DNA from: Streptomyces sp. BK340
Lineage (GTDB): Bacteria > Actinomycetota > Actinomycetes > Streptomycetales > Streptomycetaceae
DNA: 64,000 nt
Assembly (NCBI RefSeq): GCF_007827595.1
Contig: NZ_VISR01000004.1
Location: 465,204 to 529,203 of the forward strand
Direction of reading: 5' to 3'
This document shows, piece after piece, positions 26,274-38,824 of the stretch. The notes beneath the pieces are model-generated. The model saw only the letters and a list, made by a program, of their open reading frames with translations, searched no databases and was not told the DNA's origin. Position numbers and translations under genes: made by a program. Every line of letters begins with the position of its first letter. Position 1 is the stretch's first letter.

Positions 26274-27578
26274 ATGAGTCCGCAGATCGTGATCGGCGCG
26301 ATCGCCCTGGTCGTCGTCGCCTGGCTGGCCGCGTGCGCGGAGGCGGGCATCGCGCGCGTCTCCAGCTTCCGCGCCGAGGAGGCCGTGCGCAACGGGCGGC
26401 GCGGCAGCGCCAAGCTGGCCCAGGTCGCCGCCGACCCCACCCGCTATCTGAACGTGGCCCTGCTGGTCCGCGTCGCCTGCGAGATGGCCGCCGCGGCCCT
26501 GGTGACGTACGCCTGTCTGCAGGAGTTCGCGGCCACCTGGCAGGCCCTGCTGGTCGCCATCGGCGTGATGGTCCTGGTGTCGTACGTCGCCGTCGGCGTC
26601 TCCCCGCGCACCATCGGCCGCCAGCACCCGCTGAACACGGCGACGGCGGCGGCGTACGTGCTGCTGCCCCTCGCCCGGATCATGGGTCCGATCCCGTCGC
26701 TCCTCATCCTCATCGGCAACGCGCTCACCCCCGGCAAGGGCTTCCGCCGCGGCCCGTTCGCCTCCGAGGCGGAACTGCGCGCGCTGGTCGACCTCGCCGA
26801 GAAGGAGTCACTGATCGAGGACGAGGAGCGCCGCATGGTGCACTCGGTCTTCGAACTGGGCGACACCCTCGTACGGGAGGTCATGGTCCCGCGCACCGAC
26901 CTGGTGGTGATCGAGCGCTACAAGACCATCCGCCAGGCCCTCACCCTCGCCCTGCGCTCCGGCTTCTCGCGGATCCCGGTCACCGGTGAGAGCGAGGACG
27001 ACGTCGTCGGGATCGTGTACCTGAAGGACCTGGTCCGCAAGACGCACATCAGCCGCGACGCCGAGAACGACCTGGTGTCCACGGCCATGCGCCCGGCGGT
27101 CTTCGTCCCCGACACCAAGAACGCCGGCGACCTGCTGCGCGAGATGCAGAAGGACCGCAACCACGTCGCCGTCGTCATCGACGAGTACGGCGGCACGGCC
27201 GGCATCGTCACCATCGAGGACATCCTCGAGGAGATCGTCGGCGAGATCACCGACGAGTACGACCGTGAACTCCCGCCCGTGGAGGACCTCGGCGGGGACC
27301 GCTACCGGGTCACCGCGCGCCTCGACATCACCGACCTGGGCGAGCTCTACGGCCTGGAGGAGTACGACGACGAGGACGTGGAGACCGTCGGCGGCCTGCT
27401 CGCCAAGGCGCTCGGCCGCGTGCCCATCGCCGGTGCGTCCGCCGTCGTGGAACTGCCCGACGGCCGCGAGCTGCGCCTGACCGCGGAGGCCGCGGCCGGC
27501 CGCCGGAACAAGATCGTGACCGTGCTGGTGGAGCCGCTCGGCCCGGCGGACCCGACCGAGGAGGAGACGGCGGAGTGA
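26274..27578 (+). CDS. HlyC/CorC (CNNM) family transporter with CBS domains
   Basis: 434 residues from ATG at 26274. An N-terminal membrane domain has four hydrophobic segments (for example IVIGAIALVVVAWLAACAEAG and LLVAIGVMVLVSYVAVGVSP). Then come the conserved LVDLAEKESLIEDEERRMVHSVFELGD, a CBS pair (PRTDLVVIERYKTIRQAL and VFVPDTKNAGDLLREMQ) and a C-terminal CorC/HlyC domain with VETVGGLLAKALGRVP. The family handles Mg2+ or related ions. Its stop overlaps the next gene as GTGA. Confidence 0.94.
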   Translation: MSPQIVIGAIALVVVAWLAACAEAGIARVSSFRAEEAVRNGRRGSAKLAQVAADPTRYLNVALLVRVACEMAAAALVTYACLQEFAATWQALLVAIGVMVLVSYVAVGVSPRTIGRQHPLNTATAAAYVLLPLARIMGPIPSLLILIGNALTPGKGFRRGPFASEAELRALVDLAEKESLIEDEERRMVHSVFELGDTLVREVMVPRTDLVVIERYKTIRQALTLALRSGFSRIPVTGESEDDVVGIVYLKDLVRKTHISRDAENDLVSTAMRPAVFVPDTKNAGDLLREMQKDRNHVAVVIDEYGGTAGIVTIEDILEEIVGEITDEYDRELPPVEDLGGDRYRVTARLDITDLGELYGLEEYDDEDVETVGGLLAKALGRVPIAGASAVVELPDGRELRLTAEAAAGRRNKIVTVLVEPLGPADPTEEETAE

Positions 27579-27934
27579 CCCCCGAGGAGCTGCGCGCCTT
27601 CTGTCTGTCCTTCAACGCGGTGGTGGAGGACTTCCCGTTCGGCCCGGACGCCTCGGTCTTCAAGGTCCTGGGCAAGATGTTCGCGCTGAGCCGGCTGGAC
27701 GCGCGGCCCCTGACGGTCAACCTCAAGTGCGACCCGGAGGACGCGGTCCGGCTGCGCAGTGAGCACGAGGGACTGATCATCCCCGGCTACCACATGAACA
27801 AGCGGCACTGGAACACCGTCACCGTGGACGGCGAACTCCCGGACCGCCTGGTCCGCGAGCTGATCGAGGACTCGTACGACCTCGTCGTCGCGGGTCTGCC
27901 GAGGGCCGAGCGGCTGCGGCTGGACCGGTCGTAA
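27575..27934 (+). CDS. MmcQ/YjbR family protein
   Basis: 119 residues. The CyaY-like YjbR fold is indicated by VVEDFPFGPDASVFKVLGKMFAL, LTVNLKCDPEDAVRLR and GYHMNKRHWNTVTVDG, then ELIEDSYDLVVAGLPR. A DNA-binding role has been proposed for the family but its function is uncertain. GTG start overlaps the CorC stop. Confidence 0.92.
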   Translation: MTPEELRAFCLSFNAVVEDFPFGPDASVFKVLGKMFALSRLDARPLTVNLKCDPEDAVRLRSEHEGLIIPGYHMNKRHWNTVTVDGELPDRLVRELIEDSYDLVVAGLPRAERLRLDRS

Positions 27935-27978
27935 ATGTGTTTGCCGGGCCCCTCTGACCCCGTGTCAGAATCCGGCGC

Positions 27979-29001
27979 ATGACCTCTGTGCGATACCCGC
28001 GCCCGCTGCGCCCCGGTGACCGTGTCGGTGTGACCTCCCCCTCCAGCGGGGTGCCCGAGAAGATGAGCGGGCGCCTCGACGTGGCGATACGCGACCTGGA
28101 GGCGCGGGGGTACGACGTCGTCGTCGGCCGGTGCATGGACGGCTCGGGACACATCAGCGCCCCCGCCGCCGAACGCGCCGCCGAGCTGACCGAGATGCTG
28201 ACCGACCCGACGATCCGGGCGGTCGTACCGCCCTGGGGCGGGGAGACCGCGATCGACCTGCTGCCGCTGCTCGACTTCGCGGAGATCGGGCGGGCCGAGC
28301 CGACCTGGCTGGTCGGCTGGTCCGACATGTCGACCCTGATCACGCCCCTGACCCTGCTCACCGGGGTCGCGACCGTGCACGGCAACAACCTCATGGACAC
28401 GCCGTACCGGACGCCCGAGGGCCTGCTGTCCTGGCTCGACGTCGTGGCGGCGCCGCAGGGCGAGCCGCTCTCCCAGACCCCGCCCGGCCGCCACCGGTCC
28501 GGCGGCTGGGACGACTACGTCGGCCATCCCGAGATCCGCGACCTGACCCTGGACGCCGAGGGCACCTGGACCCGGCTCGACGGCACCGGTGACGTGGACG
28601 TCGAGGGCCGGCTGGTCGGCGGCTGCATCGAGACCCTCGCCAACCTCGCCGGCACGCCGTACCTGAGCACCTCGTCCTTCGCCGGTGACGAGGGGCTGCT
28701 GGTCTACGTCGAGGCCGCCGAGGACAACGCGTTCACCATCTGCCGCAACCTGCACGGCATGCGCCTGGCCGGCTTCTTCGACCGCGCGACCGCCGTCCTC
28801 GTCGGCCGCACCCACGCCCCCGACGGCCGCACCCTCACCCAGCACGAGGCCGTCCTCGACGCCCTCGGCCCCCTGGGCGTACCGATCGTCGCGGACGTCG
28901 AGTGCGGACATGTCGCTCCCCGCCTCCCGCTGGTGAACGGCGCCCGTGCCCGCGTGGTGCACACGGCCGCCCGGAGCAGGATCGTTCAGACCCTGGACTG
29001 A
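27979..29001 (+). CDS. S66 peptidase (LD-carboxypeptidase/MccF-like)
   Basis: 340 residues. The LD-carboxypeptidase layout is RPGDRVGVTSPSSG at the start, then VGWSDMSTL with nucleophile Ser115, GGCIETL with Glu218 and VECGHVAPRLPLVNGA with His311. The family cleaves L,D bonds in peptidoglycan peptides or, in MccF-type members, acyl-sulfamoyl antibiotics. The insert GRHRSGGWDDYVGHPEI and absence of a signal peptide leave both roles open; the length and central loop favour the MccF-like branch. Confidence 0.9.
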   Translation: MTSVRYPRPLRPGDRVGVTSPSSGVPEKMSGRLDVAIRDLEARGYDVVVGRCMDGSGHISAPAAERAAELTEMLTDPTIRAVVPPWGGETAIDLLPLLDFAEIGRAEPTWLVGWSDMSTLITPLTLLTGVATVHGNNLMDTPYRTPEGLLSWLDVVAAPQGEPLSQTPPGRHRSGGWDDYVGHPEIRDLTLDAEGTWTRLDGTGDVDVEGRLVGGCIETLANLAGTPYLSTSSFAGDEGLLVYVEAAEDNAFTICRNLHGMRLAGFFDRATAVLVGRTHAPDGRTLTQHEAVLDALGPLGVPIVADVECGHVAPRLPLVNGARARVVHTAARSRIVQTLD

Positions 29002-29039
29002 CCTCGTCGCAGGTCCGGGCCGGTCCGTATGCTCGGGGC

Positions 29040-29402
29040 ATGACCGACAGCAGCGCGCTTGACCCCGAGGACCGCAAGATCGTCACCCTGGCCCGTTCCG
29101 CCCGGGCCCGCAACGGTGTGCCCGAGGGGGCGGCCGTACGGGACGAGACCGGGCGCACGTATGTCGCCGGGTCGGTGCAGCTCGCCTCGCTGAAGCTGAG
29201 CGCCCTGCGGACCGCCGTCGCCATGGCCGTGGCCTCCGGGGCCAAGTCGCTGGAGGCGGCGGCCGTGGTGAGCGAGGCCGAGGGGATCGCCGCCGAGGAC
29301 CGGGCCGCCGTGGCCGACCTGGGCGGAGCAGGGACGCCGGTGCTGCTCGCCGGGCCGGACGGGGCCGTGAAGCTGACGGTCCCGGCGGCCGCCGCGGAGT
29401 AG
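29040..29402 (+). CDS. Cytidine-deaminase-like protein without zinc ligands
   Basis: 120 residues from ATG at 29040. The order ARNGVPEGAAVRDETGRTYVAGSVQ, SALRTAVAMAVASGAKSLEAAAVVS and TPVLLAGPDG follows the cytidine deaminase fold. There is no His or Cys anywhere, so the usual C/H-A-E and P-C-x2-C zinc site is lost and catalysis is not expected. Its place between ybeY-corC and era is where many Gram-positive bacteria carry cdd, which suggests a pseudoenzyme descended from cdd. Confidence 0.75.
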   Translation: MTDSSALDPEDRKIVTLARSARARNGVPEGAAVRDETGRTYVAGSVQLASLKLSALRTAVAMAVASGAKSLEAAAVVSEAEGIAAEDRAAVADLGGAGTPVLLAGPDGAVKLTVPAAAAE

Positions 29403-29458
29403 TCCGGATTTCATCCTTGCCGTCGTCTGCCTCTCGCGCATCAATGGAGCCGTAAGTT

Positions 29459-29473
29459 CCGACGATCCGTCAG
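29459..29473. promoter_or_regulatory. CYGAYGATCCGTCAG element, copy 1
   Basis: CCGACGATCCGTCAG, a partly palindromic 15-mer, lies 115 bp before the small secreted protein. A 13/15 match (CTGATGATCCGTCAG, 30140-30154) lies 102 bp before the WxL-like gene. Similar distances suggest a shared control site. Confidence 0.35.
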
Positions 29474-29588
29474 ATCCGCACCGCCGCCGCAGCGTGCCCG
29501 CACCCACCTGCTCAGGCCTGCCAGTTCGTCGGCGCACCTTCCGACCATCCCCACATGGCATCCCCACAGGGAAGGGAAGCGGATCCCC

Positions 29589-30065
29589 ATGAGAGGCAAG
29601 CGCACGGCAACAGGTGCGGCGCTGGTCGCCGGGGCCCTCGCGGTCACCGGACTCGCCTTCGCGCCCACCGCGGCCGCCGTCACTCCCCAGACGGCGACCA
29701 TCAACGCGAGCTGCGGCATCTTCGGCGGTGGCGCGGCCACGCTCATCGCCACCCAGAGCGGCACCTCGGCCACCATCACCCTCACCTCCACCGCGGTCAA
29801 GGCGCCGGTCGCGGTGGCGCCGGACTCCATCACCTCCAAGCTCACCCTGGTCAAGGCGAGCGGCGGCACCACCGTCTTCACCGGGACGAAGAACCCGGCC
29901 ATGGCCGCCGGCGACCCGGTCACCGCCGGCCCGCTCACCGGCACCGTGGCCTCCGGTGACAGCCTGGAGGCGTACGGCGGCTCGCTGCAGATGACGATCT
30001 TCGGAATCAACGTCACCTGCAAGGCCACCGGCAAGCAGTCGCCCGGCCCGTTCGTCTTCGACTGA
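29589..30065 (+). CDS. Small secreted protein, WxL locus, unknown function
   Basis: 158 residues. A signal peptide is clear: MRGKRTATG, a hydrophobic stretch and APTAAA before the likely cut near residue 34. The mature part is Thr/Ala-rich and beta-like (ATITLTSTAVKAP, SITSKLTLVKASGG), with two Cys (NASCGIFGG and NVTCKATG) spaced to form one disulfide. No family is recognised. It precedes the WxL-like and DUF916 genes and may be the third member of a surface complex. Confidence 0.75.
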   Translation: MRGKRTATGAALVAGALAVTGLAFAPTAAAVTPQTATINASCGIFGGGAATLIATQSGTSATITLTSTAVKAPVAVAPDSITSKLTLVKASGGTTVFTGTKNPAMAAGDPVTAGPLTGTVASGDSLEAYGGSLQMTIFGINVTCKATGKQSPGPFVFD

Positions 30066-30126
30066 GCGACCCGAGCGACCCGAGTGACCTGAGCGATCTG
30101 TTCCGGATAGTTCCGGATCTCCCGGG

Positions 30127-30168
30127 GATGCCGCAGAAACTGATGATCCGTCAGTTTTCTGCGGCATC
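30127..30168. terminator. Large hairpin between the secreted protein and WxL-like gene
   Basis: Arms 30127-30143 and 30151-30168 pair over 17 bp with one bulged base and a 7-nt loop. There is no T-run. The right arm overlaps the second CYGAYGATCCGTCAG element, so it may end the first gene, control the next, or both. Confidence 0.6.
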
Positions 30169-30256
30169 TCCATTGACTTCTCACGCGGGCTCCACATCAA
30201 TTCCCCCTGTCGGCGCAGATGAGCCGCTGCGCCCGCAACCCTCAGGAGGGGCCCCC

Positions 30257-31585
30257 ATGGGTTCGACACCCCGAAGATCCCGACGGTGGCGCTGGGCGTC
30301 ACTGTTCGGGGCGACCGCCCTCGCGGTCACCGCGGGCGGCGCGCTGGCCTGTCCGGCCGGTGCCGCCGGTACGAACGTGGACTTCGCCACGCACTGCATC
30401 CCGCCCGCCGTCGCGGGCATCCCGCCGATCGACGGCACCACCACCGCGAGCGTGTCGGTGGACAACGCCAGCCCGAAGGTCGGCGACACGGTCACCGTGA
30501 CCTACACCGTGGTCTCGGCCGCCGCCAGCAACCCCACCGACCTGGCCCTGCCGGCCGACATCATGACCCCGACGGGCAAGGTCACCCTCGGCGGAGCCCA
30601 GACCGGTGACGTCACCGTCGCCGGACCGAAGAAGAACCCCCCGGTGCCGGGGAAGGCCGCGTTCCCGTCCTTCTCCATGACCGGCACGTTCACCGTCACC
30701 AAGGCCGGCCGGATCACCCTCTCGCCGGGCGACTACAACATCCACACCAGCTACATCCTCGAACTGGACACCCCCTGCACGGTCACCAACCCGCCCGCCC
30801 CGGCGTCGCAGACCGTCACGGCGACCGACGGGACCCCGGCCAACACCCGCGCCATCTCGCTGGGTTCGGCCTCCGGTGACCCGGGTGCCGCTGTCACCGT
30901 CAACGGCAGCAACTTCACGCCGGGCGCCACCGTCACCCTGGCCGGGCGGGCCGGGGGCACCCAGACGGCGGACACCGCCACCGTGACCGCGGGCGCCTCG
31001 GGCTCCTTCAGCGGTTCACTGGTCGTCAACGACAGGACGACGACCGGGATCGTGGCCTACGAGGGCGGCTCCTGGAGCGCGGACAAGGGCGCGGGCCCCG
31101 CTGCCTACGTCGTCAACGACAACACGCCCGTCCCGGCCGGCAGCCAGAAGCTGACCACCACCGTCAAGGCGGGCACCCTGTCCATGTCCCAGGCCGGGGA
31201 CGCCGTCGCGCTGTCGTCGGTCGACTTCGGCAAGGGCGGGGCCTCCAGCGGAGCCCTGCAGACGGTGACGGTCAAGGACTTCCGCGGCGGGCCCGCGGGC
31301 TGGTCCCTGACCGGCAAGGTCACCGACTTCACCGGCCCCGGCGCCAAGATCGACGCGAGCAGACTGAGCTGGACTCCCGCCTGCGTCACCAAGGCGGGCA
31401 GCCCCAGCACCTGCAAGGCCGGTTCGACGGGCACGGTGGGCACCTCGGGAGCGACCCTCGCGTCGACCCCGGACGCCACGCTCACCGGCGGTGAGTTCAC
31501 CGTCGACGCCGGACTCTCCCTGGACGTACCGGCGTTCACGCCCCCGGGCTCGTACTCCGGCGTCCTGACCCTCACCCTCACCTGA
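30257..31585 (+). CDS. Secreted WxL-domain-like surface protein
   Basis: 442 residues from ATG at 30257 after AGGAGGGG. Signal peptide: RRSRRWRWASLFGATALAV then an AGGALACPAGAAG cut region. The middle has an Ig-like or IPT-like unit (ISLGSASGDPGAAVTVNGSN). The C-terminal third has VTVKDFRGG, GWSLTGKVTDFTG with a Trp-x-Leu, SRLSWTPAC and a closing PPGSYSGVLTLTLT, the pattern of WxL cell-wall-binding domains. Those domains bind peptidoglycan non-covalently in Firmicutes. The next gene codes a DUF916 protein, the usual WxL partner, which supports the call. Confidence 0.75.
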   Translation: MGSTPRRSRRWRWASLFGATALAVTAGGALACPAGAAGTNVDFATHCIPPAVAGIPPIDGTTTASVSVDNASPKVGDTVTVTYTVVSAAASNPTDLALPADIMTPTGKVTLGGAQTGDVTVAGPKKNPPVPGKAAFPSFSMTGTFTVTKAGRITLSPGDYNIHTSYILELDTPCTVTNPPAPASQTVTATDGTPANTRAISLGSASGDPGAAVTVNGSNFTPGATVTLAGRAGGTQTADTATVTAGASGSFSGSLVVNDRTTTGIVAYEGGSWSADKGAGPAAYVVNDNTPVPAGSQKLTTTVKAGTLSMSQAGDAVALSSVDFGKGGASSGALQTVTVKDFRGGPAGWSLTGKVTDFTGPGAKIDASRLSWTPACVTKAGSPSTCKAGSTGTVGTSGATLASTPDATLTGGEFTVDAGLSLDVPAFTPPGSYSGVLTLTLT

Positions 31586-31678
31586 CCCAACCCCACCCAC
31601 GGTGGCCGGGCGCCCGCCGCACCACGGGGCCGCACCCGCCCGACCGCCACGACCCGAGCCCATGGGGGGTCCGCACCC

Positions 31679-35401
<3,723 letters not shown>

Positions 35402-35431
35402 TTTCCTGACCGCCCGGCGGCGAGGTGGCGG

Positions 35432-35845
35432 TCAGTGCAGCTGGATCGCCTGGGCCAGCCTCGCCGCCGCGTCACTCACGGCGGTCACGGAGCCGGCCGC
35501 TGCCGTCATGTCGCGCAGGAAGCTGCGGATACGCCCGCCGTCGACGTGTCCGTTTCGGAGTTCGTCGGTCAGCTGACCGGCCTCGTCCTCGGCCTGCATC
35601 GAAACGGCCGGCATCGCGTCCATCAGTTCCTGCAGAAGAGCCTGGATTTCCGCGGTGTCCGAGTGCACGTTGTTGGTGACGGTGCCGTTGGTTCCGATGT
35701 AATGGCCCGTGCCGCCCACCGTTCCGATGCTGAAGCTGATTCCACCGGAGTCCTGCCCTTTCGGAGAATCAGACCTCTCCGGTGCCTCGCCCGCGTTCCC
35801 CGGATCCGGATCCGGATCCGCTTCCTGTCGATTTCGCCTGGACAT
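35432..35845 (-). CDS. Unrecognised accessory protein with GTGHxIG motif
   Basis: 137 residues from ATG at 35845 after GGGAAAGG. No family recognised. An acidic, low-complexity start (EADPDPDPGNAGEAPERSD) precedes FSIGTVGGTGHYIGTNGTVTN and a helical second half (AEIQALLQELMDAM, RIRSFLRDMTAAAG and DAAARLAQAIQLH). The glycine-rich segment matches the C-terminal tail of the upstream gene at 12 of 21 positions. The first 77 bp overlap the upstream gene in another frame. Likely cotranscribed with it. Confidence 0.65.
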   Translation of the reverse strand: MSRRNRQEADPDPDPGNAGEAPERSDSPKGQDSGGISFSIGTVGGTGHYIGTNGTVTNNVHSDTAEIQALLQELMDAMPAVSMQAEDEAGQLTDELRNGHVDGGRIRSFLRDMTAAAGSVTAVSDAAARLAQAIQLH

Positions 35846-37409
35846 TACTGACCTTTCCCTGAGGGCCGATATGGTGTCCGGTGCCTTCCACGCGATGGAT
35901 CTGGAACGTGTTGTTGGTGATGATCTGTTCCTTGCGTTCCTGGAACTCGGACGTGTCGACACCGCGTTTGGTGAGGAAGTCGCCAAGGCAGTCGATCACG
36001 CTGCGCTGCATGCGCTGGAGGCAGTCCTGGGCGTCCAGCATTTCGAAGTAGTCCGAGATGTGAAGTCGGGACGTCCGTTCCCGGAAGCTCGACTCGGCGC
36101 CGAAGTCGTAGGCTCGTTCTCCTGAGGCGGCGCTGCGCTCGGCCTCCGCCCTCTCCTTTTCGGCCTGTTCGTTCTCCTGCTTGTCCTCGGATTTCCCGCC
36201 GGGCTCCCCCTCCTGCTTCTCCTGTTTCGTCGGCGCCTGCCAGGAGCCGGAGAGGAGGTAACGCCGCAGCAGTCGCCGGGTGATCTCGTCGCAGGCGCCG
36301 GCGACGGTCTGGCCCACCACGGGGTCGAGTTGGGCGTCGAAGAAGTCGTCGAAGGGATCACTCAGCCGCCTGAACCGTACGTCCAGGCCGGGCAGTGCGT
36401 GAGTGGCGATCTCCAGGGAGAGCAGCCGGCCCTGGAGCGATACGCGCACGAACATGGAGACCACGAGCTGCCCGCCGTTCAGTCGGCGTTCCAGGCACAG
36501 GTAGGTGCGGGCCCTCCCGGTGGGGTGCAGGACACCGGCCTCGATCCAGGCGTCGTCGACCTCGCTCGGCGGAGGCGCTGTGCGGTCGACCCAGGGAGTT
36601 CTGCCCGGAGTCGCGATGACGTCCCCTCTGATGTACAGCCGCTGTGCCACGTCGACGGCGTCCAGCCCCCAGGACGCCAGATTCGACATCAGGTGATTGT
36701 GTACGTCCAGCGTGGTGAACGTCGACGGGAGAGTCTTCGTGTCGCCGTCGCCGTCGGATGCCGCGATGCTCACATCGATCGGAGGCATCACCACATGTTC
36801 GACGGGTATCCCGCTGCCTATGAAGGGGTTGAGGGATGCGGGCGAGTAGACGATCAAGTTGGCCTTCTCCGCCGTGCTGATGCGTTCTTCTTCCCCTGAG
36901 TCAAGGGGCTCGAACGTTTCTCGCGGCTTTACGCCGACCCGCCGAAGGTCGGATGCGGAGGCGACTGTCTGAGTGACCGTCTTGTGCAGTGCTTTATAGC
37001 CGTACAACAAGGAGCCGGCGGTCAGCGATGCGGCCACGGCGAAGACCAGTATCCACCAAGGGCTGAAGAAGAACGCGGCGCAGAAACTCAACACTGATAT
37101 CAGCGCGGCCGAGCCCGACGTCAGCCGGATCGCGTCCAGGGAGTCGGCGGCGTCCTGCCAGAGATCGCGAGCATGGGACGCATGGCGCCACACCGCGAGA
37201 AGATCGACGCCGAAGGAGGGGCAGTCCGCCTTCAGCCCTTTCGGCAGGATGTCCTCGCAGACCTGGGCGCGAAATTCATGATTGAGATGTGCGGCCATGC
37301 ACATGGTGCGGGTCGCCCATGCCTCCGGCTCCACCGGAAGTTGTGGACTCTGGCTTAATTCCGGAGGTTCCGAAGGTTTCGGAACCTGGAATTCCGTTCG
37401 CTCCCCCAT
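35769..37409 (-). CDS. Unrecognised accessory membrane protein with C-terminal GTGHxIG motif
   Basis: About 546 residues. ATG at 37409 after GGGGGGC is preferred to a TTG at 37472. A His-containing helical part (TMCMAAHLNHEFRAQVCEDIL) leads to a paired membrane segment near residues 105-150 (SAALISVLSFCAAFFF and WWILVFAVAASLTAGSLL). A beta-rich cytoplasmic domain, a charged helix (KQENEQAEKERAEAERSA) and a tail with FQIHRVEGTGHHIGPQGKVSN follow, ending in Gly-Ser repeats. No catalytic motif is visible. The downstream small protein shares the tail motif, so the two probably act together. Confidence 0.7.
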   Translation of the reverse strand: MGERTEFQVPKPSEPPELSQSPQLPVEPEAWATRTMCMAAHLNHEFRAQVCEDILPKGLKADCPSFGVDLLAVWRHASHARDLWQDAADSLDAIRLTSGSAALISVLSFCAAFFFSPWWILVFAVAASLTAGSLLYGYKALHKTVTQTVASASDLRRVGVKPRETFEPLDSGEEERISTAEKANLIVYSPASLNPFIGSGIPVEHVVMPPIDVSIAASDGDGDTKTLPSTFTTLDVHNHLMSNLASWGLDAVDVAQRLYIRGDVIATPGRTPWVDRTAPPPSEVDDAWIEAGVLHPTGRARTYLCLERRLNGGQLVVSMFVRVSLQGRLLSLEIATHALPGLDVRFRRLSDPFDDFFDAQLDPVVGQTVAGACDEITRRLLRRYLLSGSWQAPTKQEKQEGEPGGKSEDKQENEQAEKERAEAERSAASGERAYDFGAESSFRERTSRLHISDYFEMLDAQDCLQRMQRSVIDCLGDFLTKRGVDTSEFQERKEQIITNNTFQIHRVEGTGHHIGPQGKVSNVQAKSTGSGSGSGSGERGRGTGEV

Positions 37410-37570
37410 ATGCGCCCCCCGAGGAACTTCGTGGCGGCTCCCAGGGTGCCATACCCGCTTTGTTTCCGACAATCACCCGTGCCCGTTCGGCCGTGAAGCC
37501 GGACGGTTCAGGAAAACATTAACTCGATGATCCGTGCGATTGTTTTCGATCTCGCATTCGAAGCGGGAGT

Positions 37571-38824
37571 TCAGTCCACCCCCCGTATCCGCCCCACCAG
37601 CACCGCCCCCGCCAGCCCGATCACCGCCGCCACCAGGTACAGCATCCGGTAGCCGCCGAGGTACGTCACTATCGGTGCCGCCAGGACCGGGGCCGCCACC
37701 TGGGGGAGGGCGTTGGCCACGTTGATGACGCCGAGGTCCTTGCCCCGGTCCAGGGCCTTGGGCAGGACGTCGGTCATCAGGGCGAAGTCGACCGACGTGA
37801 AGACGCCGAAGCCGATGCCCAGGAGCGCCGACGCGGCGACGGCCCCCGGCCAGGTCTGCCAGCCGGACAGGGCCGCCGTGGCCACCGCCATCAGCACGCC
37901 CGACCAGACCACGAACGGTTTGCGCCGGCCGACCCGGTCCGACCAGGCGCCGCCCGCCACGACCGTCGCCATCAGCGTCAGGCTGTTGACCGCCGTGAGG
38001 ACGAGGACACCCCGGTCGGGGTCGGAGTAGTGCAGGCGGTCGCGCAGGTAGTAAAGGAGATACAGCAGCACCAGCGAGTTGCTGAGGTTGATCAGGAAGC
38101 GGGTCAGCCAGGCCCAGGCCAGGTCGGGGTGGCGGCGCGGGCTCAGCCAGAACGAGGCCAGGAAGCCGCGCCAGGACCAGGGTGACCGGTCCTCCGGCGC
38201 CAGGCGCAGATCCTCGTAGCGCAGTACGTAGGGCAGGACGCCCACCACCGTGAACACCGCGCAGGCCGTGTACCCGGCGCCGACCCCGCCCGCCGCCGTC
38301 GCCAGACCCGTCCCGCCGACCACGCCCAGGATCTGCGCCGCCCCCAGCCAGCCGCCCACCGAGCCCCGCTGGAGCCGCGGCACCCGGTCCGGCACGGCCG
38401 CGGTCACGGCGGCGAAGGCCGCGTTCAGGGTGAGCTGCACCAGGCACCAGCCCAGTGCCATGGTCCACGGCCCGCCCGCGCCCGCGAGCAGCAGGAGGGA
38501 GAGCGCACCGCCCGCCGCGCCCGCCACGATCCACGGGGTACGGCGGCCCCGGCGGGCGGTCGTCCGGTCGGACAGGGCGCCGAAGAACGGGTTCGCGAGC
38601 AGCGAGACCACCGCGCCCGCCCCCGTCACCCACGCCAGCATCGTCTCCTTGGACATCCCGGAGCCGGGCGCGAAGTCCCCCGCCTGGGAGGCGAGCAGGA
38701 TCTGCAGCGGGCCGAACCAGCCCACCCAGATCGCCCCGTTGGCCAGCGAGAGCGCCGCCGTCCAGCCGCGGCCGACCCGTTCGACGGGCTCGGCGAGGGC
38801 CGCCGAGGCACGGGCGGTGGTCAT
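37571..38824 (-). CDS. MFS transporter paired with a GH1 beta-glucosidase
   Basis: 417 residues with about twelve hydrophobic segments, beginning WTAALSLANGAIWVGWFGPLQILLASQ. GALSDRTTARRGRRTPWIVAG is the loop-2 signature of the glycoside-type facilitators, and WSDRVGRRKPFVVWSG is its second-half copy. Its ATG overlaps the beta-glucosidase stop (ATGA), so it likely imports the glucoside that the enzyme cleaves. The exact sugar is unknown. The apparent longer frame through the glucosidase region is a shadow. Confidence 0.92.
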   Translation of the reverse strand: MTTARASAALAEPVERVGRGWTAALSLANGAIWVGWFGPLQILLASQAGDFAPGSGMSKETMLAWVTGAGAVVSLLANPFFGALSDRTTARRGRRTPWIVAGAAGGALSLLLLAGAGGPWTMALGWCLVQLTLNAAFAAVTAAVPDRVPRLQRGSVGGWLGAAQILGVVGGTGLATAAGGVGAGYTACAVFTVVGVLPYVLRYEDLRLAPEDRSPWSWRGFLASFWLSPRRHPDLAWAWLTRFLINLSNSLVLLYLLYYLRDRLHYSDPDRGVLVLTAVNSLTLMATVVAGGAWSDRVGRRKPFVVWSGVLMAVATAALSGWQTWPGAVAASALLGIGFGVFTSVDFALMTDVLPKALDRGKDLGVINVANALPQVAAPVLAAPIVTYLGGYRMLYLVAAVIGLAGAVLVGRIRGVD

